From NCBI GenBank assembly GCA_012729115.1, contig JAAYDR010000026.1:1-45852 (forward strand): 45,852 nt of DNA, given 5' to 3'. The translations under genes and the position numbers were made by a program. The notes below the pieces were generated by a model. It was given only the letters and a program-made list of their open reading frames with translations. It did no database searches and was not told the origin of the DNA. This document shows positions 15,086 to 22,919 of the stretch, one piece after another; the stretch's first letter is position 1; each line of letters starts with the position of its first letter. The stretch comes from Clostridiales bacterium (GTDB lineage Bacteria; Bacillota; Clostridia; Christensenellales; Aristaeellaceae).

Positions 15086-17757
15086 GCAAGGGGTGTACGC
15101 TGATTTTCCTTAGCTCATGTGCCGTAGACAGCCAGGGCCAGGCCGACCCCTTCATGTGTCAGGAATTGCCCTGGTTACGGCGTCATTTTGACAGGGTGAT
15201 GCTTGTAAGCTATTATGGCACGGCGGATTTGACCCAGGAACAGCCCTCGCCCCTTCCGGTAACTACCTGGTCGGGAGTTGCCTGGAGGGCCAGATTGCGT
15301 GCCCTGTGGCAGAAGGAGCTCTGGGGGGAATTGGGCCACCTTTGCCGGGATCATCGGCTGACCCCGAGCAATGTCATCAAGCTGTTGCTCTTTGCCATTC
15401 GGGGGCAAAAGCTCCATCTCTGGACGGAGAAGCTGCTTGCAAGCCTTCAGGAGGAAAAGACCACCCTATACGCTTACTGGTTGAGTTACGAGGCCTATGC
15501 TGCGGCCTTGAGCAAAGCACGGCATCCCGGTGCCCGGTTCATTGCTCGAGGTCATGCATTTGACATAGACCCCAAGCGCAATCCTATGAATCCCTATCTG
15601 ATGAAGGCCTTTATCGCCCGGTATGCCGAAAGCATCTATTTCATTAGCCACCAGGCCAAAGGCCAATATCTGTCCTATGGAAAGCCATTTACACCGGAGG
15701 TAAAGCTCCGCGTGGTGGGTATGGGTTCGCAGGGCGAGCCGGTGCAGGAGAATCGGGTACCGCCTTTATTTGCCCGCGGCGGGGAGAAAGCTGTTTTTCA
15801 TCTCCTCAGCTGCGCCACCATCAGCGAGATCAAGCAACTGCCTTTGCTGGTGGATGCCCTCGCACAGTGGGAAGGCGTGCCCATTCACTGGCTCCATATG
15901 GGGGGCGGCCCTGGAGAGGCAGAATTGCGGGCCTACACCGCAGCGCGGCTTTCGGGTAAAACAGGAATCTCCTATGAGATCACAGGTTCTCTCACCTCAT
16001 CCCAAGTACAGGAAATCTATCACAGGAATTCTTTTGATGTCTTCATCAATACCAGCCGCATGGAAGGGGTACCCGTATCCATCATGGAGGCCATGCGCTT
16101 TGGCATCCCGGTGATCGCGCCTTGTGTGGGGGGAATCCCGGAGTTGGTGGATGAGAGCCTGGGGATTCTTTATGATCCCAGCCAGGGAATCCAGGGGATT
16201 TTAGAAGCATTGAAGCGCTTTACGACCATGCCGCGTTTGGCCGTGGAGGGAATGCGAGCGGCCGCCAAGACCCGGTGGGAGGAGACATGCCGCAGCGAGG
16301 CCCTGCTACCCCTCCTGTTTCCCAAGGAAGCGGCTTACCATCAGGAGGGATCATCCAAGGACAGGCAAGCCGTAGGCTCAGATCCCCAGCGGATACTAAT
16401 CATCAGTTACTGTTTTGCCCCTCAGAATATCATCGGCGCGGTGCGTCCCACCAAGCTGGCCAAGTATCTGGCACGCCGGGGTCATCAGGTGACCGTGCTC
16501 TGTGGGCCGGGGATGGGCGGTCTGGTGGACCCTACCCTCCAGTGGGATTTGAATGAGCTTTCCGATGTCCATGTGGTGCGCGAATGGAACCCGCTCAGGG
16601 ATTGGAAGGAGCGGAAGGGGAAAGGCAAGGCTCAGGACCAGGAGCCGGCATCCAATGAACAGCGTATCCCGAGGGCCGGCGACCGGTCTCCCAAAGCACC
16701 TCTGGCACAGACTTTACCCCAGCCCACTTCTTTGCAACAGAAACTGCGGAATTCCTTTTACCTTCTGTTAAGCCGTCTGGCGGATCGTAGCTTTGCCCGT
16801 CGAGGTTGGCGTACCCTTAAGGCCATGAACCGGCATTTTGACGTGGTGATCTCCAGTTATGGCCCCCACAGCGTTCACCAGATTGCCGGCAAGGCAAAGG
16901 CCGGCCATATGGCGGATCAATGGGTTGCAGACTTTCGGGATCCGGTGGAATATCCCTTTTCCTGGCAGCGGAGGGCTACCCGGCGTTATGTCAAGCGGGT
17001 GAAGGAGCATGCGGATCAGATCACGGGAGCGTCACCCAGTTACCTGGAGGCCATGGGACTGAACCGGGGCACTGTAGTCTTCAATGGCTTTGACCCGGAG
17101 GATTTGTCTTCCGCCTCAAGGGCACAGCTGCCGCAAGACTGCCTTTCCTTCGTCTATTGCGGGCAAATGTATCGCTCCAAAGCCGATCTAAGGCCTTTTT
17201 TCCGTGCCCTCTGGGAATTGATTCAGGAAGGTGTTGTAAGCAAAAGCCGAGTTCGCCTGGATTTTGCAGGCAAACCTGGAGACTGGAGTTTCTTTTTTGA
17301 TCAAGCCCGAGAAAGCGGCTTGGAAAGCTGTACCCGAAACCATGGGATGCTGCCCAGGGATCAGGCCATTGGGTTGCAGCTTTCCGCCCATGCATTGCTT
17401 GTTGCTTCCTGGAACACACAGGAGGCACTGGGTGTGATACCGGGTAAGTTGCTGGAAGCGTTGATGTTCAACAAACCCGTGATCTGCTGCGTTGCCGGAG
17501 CAGTTCCAAGCAGCGTAGCCAAATGGCTGATCACCCAGATGCGAGTGGGCCATTGCTTTGAGGAGGCCGAGGGGGAAGCCGGGCATGCAACGATCAAGGC
17601 TTATCTTCGCACGCTCTGTCTTGCTTTTTTAGCAGGGGAAGCCCTTCCCTTTTCTCCTGACCCACAAGCTGTGCAAAGCTATGCATACCCTCAGATTGCC
17701 GGGCGTTTTGAGAAACTGATGGGCCTGGTGATACACAAGGAAGGGAGCTGTCTATGA
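15082..17757 (+). CDS. Double-domain glycosyltransferase (two GT-B units fused)
   Basis: An 891-residue protein with two complete GT4-like enzymes in one frame. Unit 1 (about 1-425) shows FIARGHAFDIDPKRNP, LLSCATISEIKQLPLLVDAL, GGGPGEAEL and EGVPVSIMEAMRFG (E-x7-E). Unit 2 (about 437-891) restarts with RILIISYCFAPQNIIGAVRP, then VADFRDPVEYP, VFNGFDPEDL and GVIPGKLLEALMFNKPVI. A charged linker (about 510-560) lies inside unit 2, before its second half. No stop or frameshift separates the units. The start at 15082 overlaps the previous gene by four bases, and wecB overlaps its end likewise. It could add two consecutive sugars. Substrates are unknown. Confidence 0.86.
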   Translation: MSKGCTLIFLSSCAVDSQGQADPFMCQELPWLRRHFDRVMLVSYYGTADLTQEQPSPLPVTTWSGVAWRARLRALWQKELWGELGHLCRDHRLTPSNVIKLLLFAIRGQKLHLWTEKLLASLQEEKTTLYAYWLSYEAYAAALSKARHPGARFIARGHAFDIDPKRNPMNPYLMKAFIARYAESIYFISHQAKGQYLSYGKPFTPEVKLRVVGMGSQGEPVQENRVPPLFARGGEKAVFHLLSCATISEIKQLPLLVDALAQWEGVPIHWLHMGGGPGEAELRAYTAARLSGKTGISYEITGSLTSSQVQEIYHRNSFDVFINTSRMEGVPVSIMEAMRFGIPVIAPCVGGIPELVDESLGILYDPSQGIQGILEALKRFTTMPRLAVEGMRAAAKTRWEETCRSEALLPLLFPKEAAYHQEGSSKDRQAVGSDPQRILIISYCFAPQNIIGAVRPTKLAKYLARRGHQVTVLCGPGMGGLVDPTLQWDLNELSDVHVVREWNPLRDWKERKGKGKAQDQEPASNEQRIPRAGDRSPKAPLAQTLPQPTSLQQKLRNSFYLLLSRLADRSFARRGWRTLKAMNRHFDVVISSYGPHSVHQIAGKAKAGHMADQWVADFRDPVEYPFSWQRRATRRYVKRVKEHADQITGASPSYLEAMGLNRGTVVFNGFDPEDLSSASRAQLPQDCLSFVYCGQMYRSKADLRPFFRALWELIQEGVVSKSRVRLDFAGKPGDWSFFFDQARESGLESCTRNHGMLPRDQAIGLQLSAHALLVASWNTQEALGVIPGKLLEALMFNKPVICCVAGAVPSSVAKWLITQMRVGHCFEEAEGEAGHATIKAYLRTLCLAFLAGEALPFSPDPQAVQSYAYPQIAGRFEKLMGLVIHKEGSCL

Positions 17758-18833
17758 AGATTGTCACTGTGGTAGGAGCCAGGCCTCAGTTCATCAAAGC
17801 GGCGGCTCTCTCCCGTGTGTTGCGCCGGGAGCACGAAGAGGTGTTGGTGCATACCGGACAGCACCATGACCCACAGATGTCAGACGTGTTTTTTCAGGAA
17901 CTGAGCATTCCCAAGCCCAATTACAACCTGGGGATTGCCGGGGGAAGTCATGCCCAGATGACCGCGAGGATGCTCATGGCTGTGGAGGAGGTTCTTTTGG
18001 CCGAAAAGCCGGATGCTCTTCTGGTTTATGGGGATACCAACTCAACCTTGGCGGCGGCACTGGCGGCTGTGAAGCTGCATATCCCCATTTTACACGTGGA
18101 GGCGGGCAATCGTCTGGGGAGCCTTGTCAATCCTGAGGAGGTCAACCGGGTCCTTACCGATCACATCTCCACAGCGCTATTTGCCTGCGTACCCAGTTCA
18201 GTCGCGGCGCTGGCCAGGGAAAACCTGACCCAAAACGTCCACTTGGTGGGCGACCCCATGTATGATGCCTTTCTATACTATGTAAAGCGGCAGAAGAACC
18301 GGATACTTTTTTTCTTGCCTGGCCTAGCGGGGGGGCAGGTACCTGTGCCCACCGATTTTGCCTATCTTACCTGCCACAGGGAGGAGAATACGCGCACGGA
18401 GGAAGCCCTGTCGGAGATTTTGCTCGCGATGGAAAGCCTGCCCTATCCCACATTGTACCCGGTGCACCCCCGCAACAAGGAAAGCGCTTTGCACCTGGTG
18501 TATGCTCTGGGGCTACGCCAAGTGCAGCTGGTGGAGCCTCTGGGCTATCTGGACAGTATTTGGCTGTGCAGCCGGGCTCGGCATGTGGTTACGGATTCCG
18601 GTGGAGTCCAGCGGGAAGCCTTTTTTGCGAGGGTGCCTTGCGTGACAGTGTTTGATTACCCGGCCTGGCCGGAAACGCTGGTGGGAAATTGCAATCAGCT
18701 GGCCAAGCCTGACCGGGAGGACATCCGGACCAAATGGCTGGTACAGCCCTGCTGGGATATCACGGGCACCCCCTTTGGAGATGGTCATGCCTGCGAAAAA
18801 ATCTGCGCTGTCCTCCAGGGACTTGAGCTGTAG
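17754..18833 (+). CDS. wecB: UDP-N-acetylglucosamine 2-epimerase (non-hydrolysing)
   Basis: 359 residues. Conserved features are VVGARPQFIKAAALS, HTGQHHDPQMSDVFF, VYGDTNSTLA, HVEAGNR, PEEVNRVLTDH, CHREENTRTEE and VTDSGGVQREAFF. The enzyme interconverts UDP-GlcNAc and UDP-ManNAc in the cytoplasm, feeding teichoic-acid linkage units, capsule or exopolysaccharide. It is the last gene of the overlapping block from 11343. No WecC dehydrogenase is seen nearby. Confidence 0.93.
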   Translation: MKIVTVVGARPQFIKAAALSRVLRREHEEVLVHTGQHHDPQMSDVFFQELSIPKPNYNLGIAGGSHAQMTARMLMAVEEVLLAEKPDALLVYGDTNSTLAAALAAVKLHIPILHVEAGNRLGSLVNPEEVNRVLTDHISTALFACVPSSVAALARENLTQNVHLVGDPMYDAFLYYVKRQKNRILFFLPGLAGGQVPVPTDFAYLTCHREENTRTEEALSEILLAMESLPYPTLYPVHPRNKESALHLVYALGLRQVQLVEPLGYLDSIWLCSRARHVVTDSGGVQREAFFARVPCVTVFDYPAWPETLVGNCNQLAKPDREDIRTKWLVQPCWDITGTPFGDGHACEKICAVLQGLEL

Positions 18834-18937
18834 CCCTCATAGGCCGGAGTTGATCACCCCTTTGGACTTATTCCCGGTGAGGATTGTCCTGGAGCAAGGC
18901 TTTCGCCAACCCTCGATCATTGTATTTGGAGGACAAG

Positions 18938-19786
18938 ATGAAATTCCTCTCCAACGCCCACACCCACACTCCTTACTGTGACGGGAAAAGCAGCCTCCGG
19001 GAAGTGATCCGAGAGGCTCGAAGGTTGGGATTTGTCAGCCTGGGGTTTTCAGGGCATGCGGACCAGGGCTTTGATTTTGACTACTCCATGAGCGATGGCA
19101 GGCAGGCGGCATATGAGCATGAGCTTCGCGCTCTGCGAAGGGAGCTGAATACCGGGGAAGGTCCTCGGCTGTGGATAGGACTGGAGCAGGATGCCCTGGT
19201 GCCGGGGGCCAGGATGATGCAGAACAAGGCTCGATTTGACTACATTCTTGGCTCCACCCACTATCTGACCCGCGATTTTCATGGCCAGGCGGTTGCAGCG
19301 GACGGAAGGTTTGACACCCTGCAGTCTTATGTATGGGAGGTTTTTTCAGGGGACTGGATGGCCATGATCCAGCGGTACTATGACCTCCATGTAAGCATGC
19401 TTCTTGGTGACAAGCCTGATATTATCGGGCATTTTGACCTGGTGCGCAAATGGGCTGAAGCCGCAGGGCTCTTTGACGCATCATCTATGGCCTACCGCCA
19501 GATCGCCTTTTCTGCTCTGGAAAAGGCTTTCCCCTGCGGCGGAGTCCTGGAGGTGAACACCGGGGGCATGGCTCGCGGCTATCTCAAGGAGACGCTCCCA
19601 TCCAAAGAATTGCTGGCTGCCTGGCGGGAAATGGGTGGTCAGGTGACCGTCACCTCGGATTGTCACAACGCGGCACTCCTGGATTTTGGTCTGGACGAAG
19701 CCCTTGTGCTGCTGCGAGCTCTTGGTTACCGGAGTGTACAGCGTCTGGGGACCGGCGATGAGTTATGGGAGACTCTGGAATTGTAG
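18938..19786 (+). CDS. PHP-domain histidinol-phosphatase family protein
   Basis: 282 residues with the metal-binding motifs of the PHP superfamily in HisK/HisJ arrangement: NAHTHTPYCDGKSSL at the N-terminus, FSGHADQ, IGLEQD, DYILGSTHYL, IIGHFDLV and VTSDCHNAALL. HisK-type enzymes remove phosphate from histidinol phosphate in histidine synthesis, but several paralogues per genome are common and no his genes are near. The ATG at 18938 follows TTGGAGGACAAG. An upstream in-frame ATG at 18884 has no ribosome binding site. The 104 bases before it contain no feature I recognise. Confidence 0.85.
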   Translation: MKFLSNAHTHTPYCDGKSSLREVIREARRLGFVSLGFSGHADQGFDFDYSMSDGRQAAYEHELRALRRELNTGEGPRLWIGLEQDALVPGARMMQNKARFDYILGSTHYLTRDFHGQAVAADGRFDTLQSYVWEVFSGDWMAMIQRYYDLHVSMLLGDKPDIIGHFDLVRKWAEAAGLFDASSMAYRQIAFSALEKAFPCGGVLEVNTGGMARGYLKETLPSKELLAAWREMGGQVTVTSDCHNAALLDFGLDEALVLLRALGYRSVQRLGTGDELWETLEL

Positions 19787-19873
19787 GGATGTAAAGTATA
19801 GAGATGTTCTGAGAAAACCTTTTGATCGCGCGCGACACGGCCCAGGAAAACATATAGGAAAGGCGATGCCATC

Positions 19874-21247
19874 ATGTTGCTCTCAAGAGATATATCCTTT
19901 TATCGCCGGGTATTGCGGCTTACCGGCTGGATCGCTTTGCAGAACGTCATTGTGTGCGTCGTGGGTCTGGTAGACAACATCATGATGGGGGCGTACTCCC
20001 AAACGGCGCTGTCCGGGGCGTTCCAGGCAAACCAGGTTCAGTTCCTGCTGCAAATGCTGGTTGCGGGTATCGGTGAGGGAATGGTGGTGCTGACGGCTCA
20101 GTATTGGGGAGCCCATAGGATGGAACCCATCCGTCAAGTGGTTTCCATTGCTTTGCGGTTGGCTCTGGTGATCAGTGTGGTGTTCTTTGCCCTATCCCAA
20201 TGGGCACCAATGTGGCTGCTGGGATTGCTGGGCAATGACGGTGCAGTGATAGCCCAGGGCGCGGAGTATCTGCGCATCACCGGATATAGCTACCCCTTCT
20301 TCTGTATTGGGCTGGTTTGGGTGAGTGCCTACCGAAGCATTGAAAAGGTTGCTGTGGGTATGGTGGCTCCCTCCGTGGCCTTCGGATTAAAGCTGCTGCT
20401 CAACTGGATGTTGATTTTTGGCAAGGGAGGTGCTCCTGCCTTGGGGGTGCAGGGAGCGGCCATTGCCACTGTGGCAGCCCGGGTACTGGAGTTTGGCATC
20501 ATCCTGTTTAATGCCTACCGGATGGACCGCAGGCTGGCCCTTTCCTTTGGGGAACTGTGGCGCAGGAACAAGGAGCTTTTGGCGGATTTCCGCAAAGTGG
20601 CCACCCCCGTCATCCTCTCCGGTGGCAGTTGGGGCATTGCCATGGGGATTCAGACGGCCATTTTGGGCCATCTTGGTGCCGCCGCCATTGCAGCCAACGC
20701 CATCTCCAACTCCCTGTTCCAGGTGATCTCCGTGGTGGCATATGGCATGGCCAGCGCCAGTGCGGTGGTGATTGGTAAGGCAGTGGGAGGGAATGAGCAG
20801 GACAGGCTGAGGGAATATGTGAACACTCTTCAGATGCTGTATCTGGCCATAGGGATGGTGTCCGGAGCCGCACTGTTTCTATGCCGGAACTGGATTATTT
20901 CGCTGTATACCCTCACCCCTGAGGCTCTGCGGCTCTCACGGGGCTTCCTTACGGTGCTCAGTGTAACCATTCTGGGTACCGCCTATCAGCTCAGTTGCCT
21001 GACGGGCATCGTCCGTGGCGGTGGGAATACCGGCTTTGTGTTTTACAATGACCTCATTTTCATGTGGGGAATCGTGCTGCCCCTGAGCCTTCTGGCTGCC
21101 TATGTGTGGAACTGGGATCCTGTGTGGGTATTCTTTTGCTTGAAATCCGACCAGTTGATGAAGTGCTTGGTAGCTCTGTGGCAGGTGAATTCCTATCATT
21201 GGGTTAAGAAGGTGACACGGGGGGATGCAGCCGATGAGTGCGCTTGA
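19874..21247 (+). CDS. MATE-family efflux transporter
   Basis: A 457-residue inner-membrane protein with about 12 predicted helices in two related halves. MATE features include VDNIMMGAYSQTALSG near helix 1, GEGMVVLTAQYWGAH and SYPFFCIGLVWVSAYRS. The second half has NAISNSLFQVISVVAYGMASASAVVIGKA, split across helices 7-8, and GIVRGGGNTGF. These transporters export cationic drugs or metabolites using Na+ or H+ gradients. The substrate cannot be told. Its 3' end overlaps the next gene by 23 bases. Confidence 0.92.
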   Translation: MLLSRDISFYRRVLRLTGWIALQNVIVCVVGLVDNIMMGAYSQTALSGAFQANQVQFLLQMLVAGIGEGMVVLTAQYWGAHRMEPIRQVVSIALRLALVISVVFFALSQWAPMWLLGLLGNDGAVIAQGAEYLRITGYSYPFFCIGLVWVSAYRSIEKVAVGMVAPSVAFGLKLLLNWMLIFGKGGAPALGVQGAAIATVAARVLEFGIILFNAYRMDRRLALSFGELWRRNKELLADFRKVATPVILSGGSWGIAMGIQTAILGHLGAAAIAANAISNSLFQVISVVAYGMASASAVVIGKAVGGNEQDRLREYVNTLQMLYLAIGMVSGAALFLCRNWIISLYTLTPEALRLSRGFLTVLSVTILGTAYQLSCLTGIVRGGGNTGFVFYNDLIFMWGIVLPLSLLAAYVWNWDPVWVFFCLKSDQLMKCLVALWQVNSYHWVKKVTRGDAADECA

Positions 21248-21707
21248 ACCTACACCGCTGTATAGGATACTGATTGATGCGGATGCATGCCCGGTGACGG
21301 AGATCGCCCTTTCAATCGCCCGGGAGCAGGGGGTGCCTGTGGTGTTGGTGTGTGACGATGCACACCATATGAGTCGGGAAGGTGCAGAGACCATCATCGT
21401 GCAAGGAGGCGCGGACAGCGTGGATTTCCATCTGGTGAATCTGCTGATGCACGGAGATATTGTGGTCACACAAGATTATGGTCTGGCGGCCATGTGTCTG
21501 GCTCGGGGTGCAAAAGCTCTGCATCAGGACGGTTGGTTTTATACCTCGGTGAACATCGATGAGCTGCTGATGAATCGCCATGTTGCCCAGCGATTTCGCC
21601 AGGCAGGTGGGCGAACAAAAGGACCGCCAAAGCGTAACCATGCCCAGGATGCTGCCTTTGCGCGGGCTTTGAGGAGCGCGTTGACAGAGGAAGCCGATAT
21701 GCTATAA
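21225..21707 (+). CDS. YaiI/YqxD family protein (UPF0178)
   Basis: 160 residues with the family signature RILIDADACPVTEIAL, VVLVCDDAHHMS, DSVDFHLVN, DIVVTQDYGLAAMCL and GGRTKGPPKRNHAQDAAFARAL. The fold is PIN-like with conserved Asp residues, and the biochemical role is not established. Two starts are possible: ATG 21225, or ATG 21234 (MSALEP), which would place a GGGGGG tract at better spacing. The gene overlaps the MATE gene, so expression may be coupled. The promoter of the next gene lies inside its last codons. Confidence 0.85.
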   Translation: MQPMSALEPTPLYRILIDADACPVTEIALSIAREQGVPVVLVCDDAHHMSREGAETIIVQGGADSVDFHLVNLLMHGDIVVTQDYGLAAMCLARGAKALHQDGWFYTSVNIDELLMNRHVAQRFRQAGGRTKGPPKRNHAQDAAFARALRSALTEEADML

Positions 21708-21708
21708 T
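21681..21708 (+). promoter_or_regulatory. Consensus promoter of the EEP gene, inside the yaiI-like 3' end
   Basis: TTGACA (21681-21686), a 16-base spacer and TATAAT (21703-21708). Both hexamers are perfect. The -10 box overlaps the TAA stop codon (21705-21707) of the YaiI-like gene. The predicted start is near 21715, followed at once by the palindrome at 21718-21740. Confidence 0.8.
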
Positions 21709-21717
21709 CAGGGAAAG

Positions 21718-21740
21718 CCCATGGCATGGAATGCCATGGG
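21718..21740. promoter_or_regulatory. Perfect 9-bp palindrome at the EEP gene transcription start
   Basis: CCCATGGCA, TGGAA, TGCCATGGG: an exact inverted repeat with a 5-base spacer, at about +4 to +26 of the predicted transcript. It could be a 5'-terminal mRNA hairpin or a repressor operator. The spacing and position parallel the palindrome in front of yicC, though the sequences differ. Confidence 0.6.
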
Positions 21741-21757
21741 AGAGGGAGGAACCGGGA

Positions 21758-22825
21758 ATGGGCGGTATGCGAAAGCTGATAAAGCTCGTGTCGGCTGTGG
21801 TTGTGGCGCTGCTGATTGTAGCGGTGGGACTGATCGGCTATCTGACCATTACCGAGTATAGGCCCCAGGAGGTGGAAGCCCTTGATCTGAACCTGGCGGC
21901 CCGGCAGGAGGCACCTTCTGTTGGCAACAAGTATACCCTGGTCAGTTGGAATCTTGGGTATGCCTGCCTGGGGCGGGACCAGAATTTCTTCATGGACGGC
22001 GGTACCATGGTGCGGCCAGACAAAGCGCAGACCGTTGAGGAAAATCTTTCAGGCATTCTCAGCGCCTTGTCCCTGCAAAAGGCGGATGTGTACCTGCTCC
22101 AGGAGGTGGACCGGAATTCCCGCCGCAGCCATTACATCGATCAGACCAGGGCTCTCCGCCACGGCCTTTCCTTGACGTCGGCTTATGCGCAGAACTATAA
22201 ATGTGATTTTGTACCCTTTCCATGGCCAGTAATTGGGAAAGTGGATAGCGGGTTGATGACCCTGAGCGGACTGAAGATCAACGAGGCTGCCCGGGAGAGC
22301 CTACCGGTGTCCTTCACCTGGCCGGTTCGGGTGGCAAATCTGAAGCGCTGCCTGCTTGTGGAGCGCATTCCCGTCTTGGGCAGCGAGCATGAGCTGGTGA
22401 TTATCAATTTGCATCTGGAAGCCTTCGATGACGGAGCGGGCAAAAAGGAGCAGACCCAGCGGCTTATGGAGATTCTTGAGGCGGAATACCGCAACGGCAA
22501 CTATGTGATCGCCGGAGGAGACTTCAACCAGCGCTTTCCCGGCACCATCACAGATTACCCCCAGCGCAATGAAGCCTTCTGGCAGCCGGGGCAGCTCCTG
22601 GAGGAGGATCTTCCCCAGGGTTTTGCCTATGTCTTTGACTCCTCTGTGCCCACTTGCCGCTCTGTTCACAAAGAATATGACGGCGACAGGCAGAACGGCC
22701 AATTCTATGTGATCGATGGGTTCATTCTCTCGCCCAATGTCAAGGTCAATCATGTGGAAACCGTGGATCTCAATTTTCTATACAGTGACCATCAACCCAT
22801 CCGGTTGGAGTTTACGCTTATATAA
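21758..22825 (+). CDS. Membrane-anchored endonuclease/exonuclease/phosphatase (EEP) family hydrolase
   Basis: 355 residues. One N-terminal membrane segment (about 8-30, VSAVVVALLIVAVGLIGYL) precedes an extracytoplasmic EEP domain with VSWNLGYA, LLQEVDRNSRR, IINLHLEAF, IAGGDFNQRF and the terminal catalytic YSDHQPIRLE. EEP enzymes cleave phosphoester bonds in nucleic acids, phosphoinositides or sphingomyelin. The substrate here is open, but the domain should face the outside. The start at 21758 follows GGGAGGA (21744-21750). An in-frame ATG at 21731 lies inside the palindrome and lacks spacing. A strong terminator follows. Confidence 0.85.
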   Translation: MGGMRKLIKLVSAVVVALLIVAVGLIGYLTITEYRPQEVEALDLNLAARQEAPSVGNKYTLVSWNLGYACLGRDQNFFMDGGTMVRPDKAQTVEENLSGILSALSLQKADVYLLQEVDRNSRRSHYIDQTRALRHGLSLTSAYAQNYKCDFVPFPWPVIGKVDSGLMTLSGLKINEAARESLPVSFTWPVRVANLKRCLLVERIPVLGSEHELVIINLHLEAFDDGAGKKEQTQRLMEILEAEYRNGNYVIAGGDFNQRFPGTITDYPQRNEAFWQPGQLLEEDLPQGFAYVFDSSVPTCRSVHKEYDGDRQNGQFYVIDGFILSPNVKVNHVETVDLNFLYSDHQPIRLEFTLI

Positions 22826-22833
22826 CCCGAGAG

Positions 22834-22859
22834 GCGGGGCATGACCCCGCTTTTATTTT
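22834..22859 (+). terminator. Rho-independent terminator after the EEP gene
   Basis: GCGGGG (22834-22839), loop CATGA, CCCCGC (22845-22850), then TTTTATTTT. The T-tract end merges into the -35 box of the next promoter. Confidence 0.88.
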
Positions 22860-22886
22860 GACAAACTTACTTAAACATGATACCCT
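22858..22886 (+). promoter_or_regulatory. Promoter of the ABC-F gene
   Basis: TTGACA (22858-22863), a 17-base spacer and TACCCT (22881-22886) with TGA immediately before (extended -10). The -10 box matches consensus at only 3 of 6 bases, but the -35 and the TG motif are good. The leader is about 27 bases, too short for the attenuator found before many resistance ABC-F genes. Confidence 0.65.
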
Positions 22887-22919
22887 TTCCAGGCAAGTAC
22901 GAGGAAGAAGAGGTAGACC

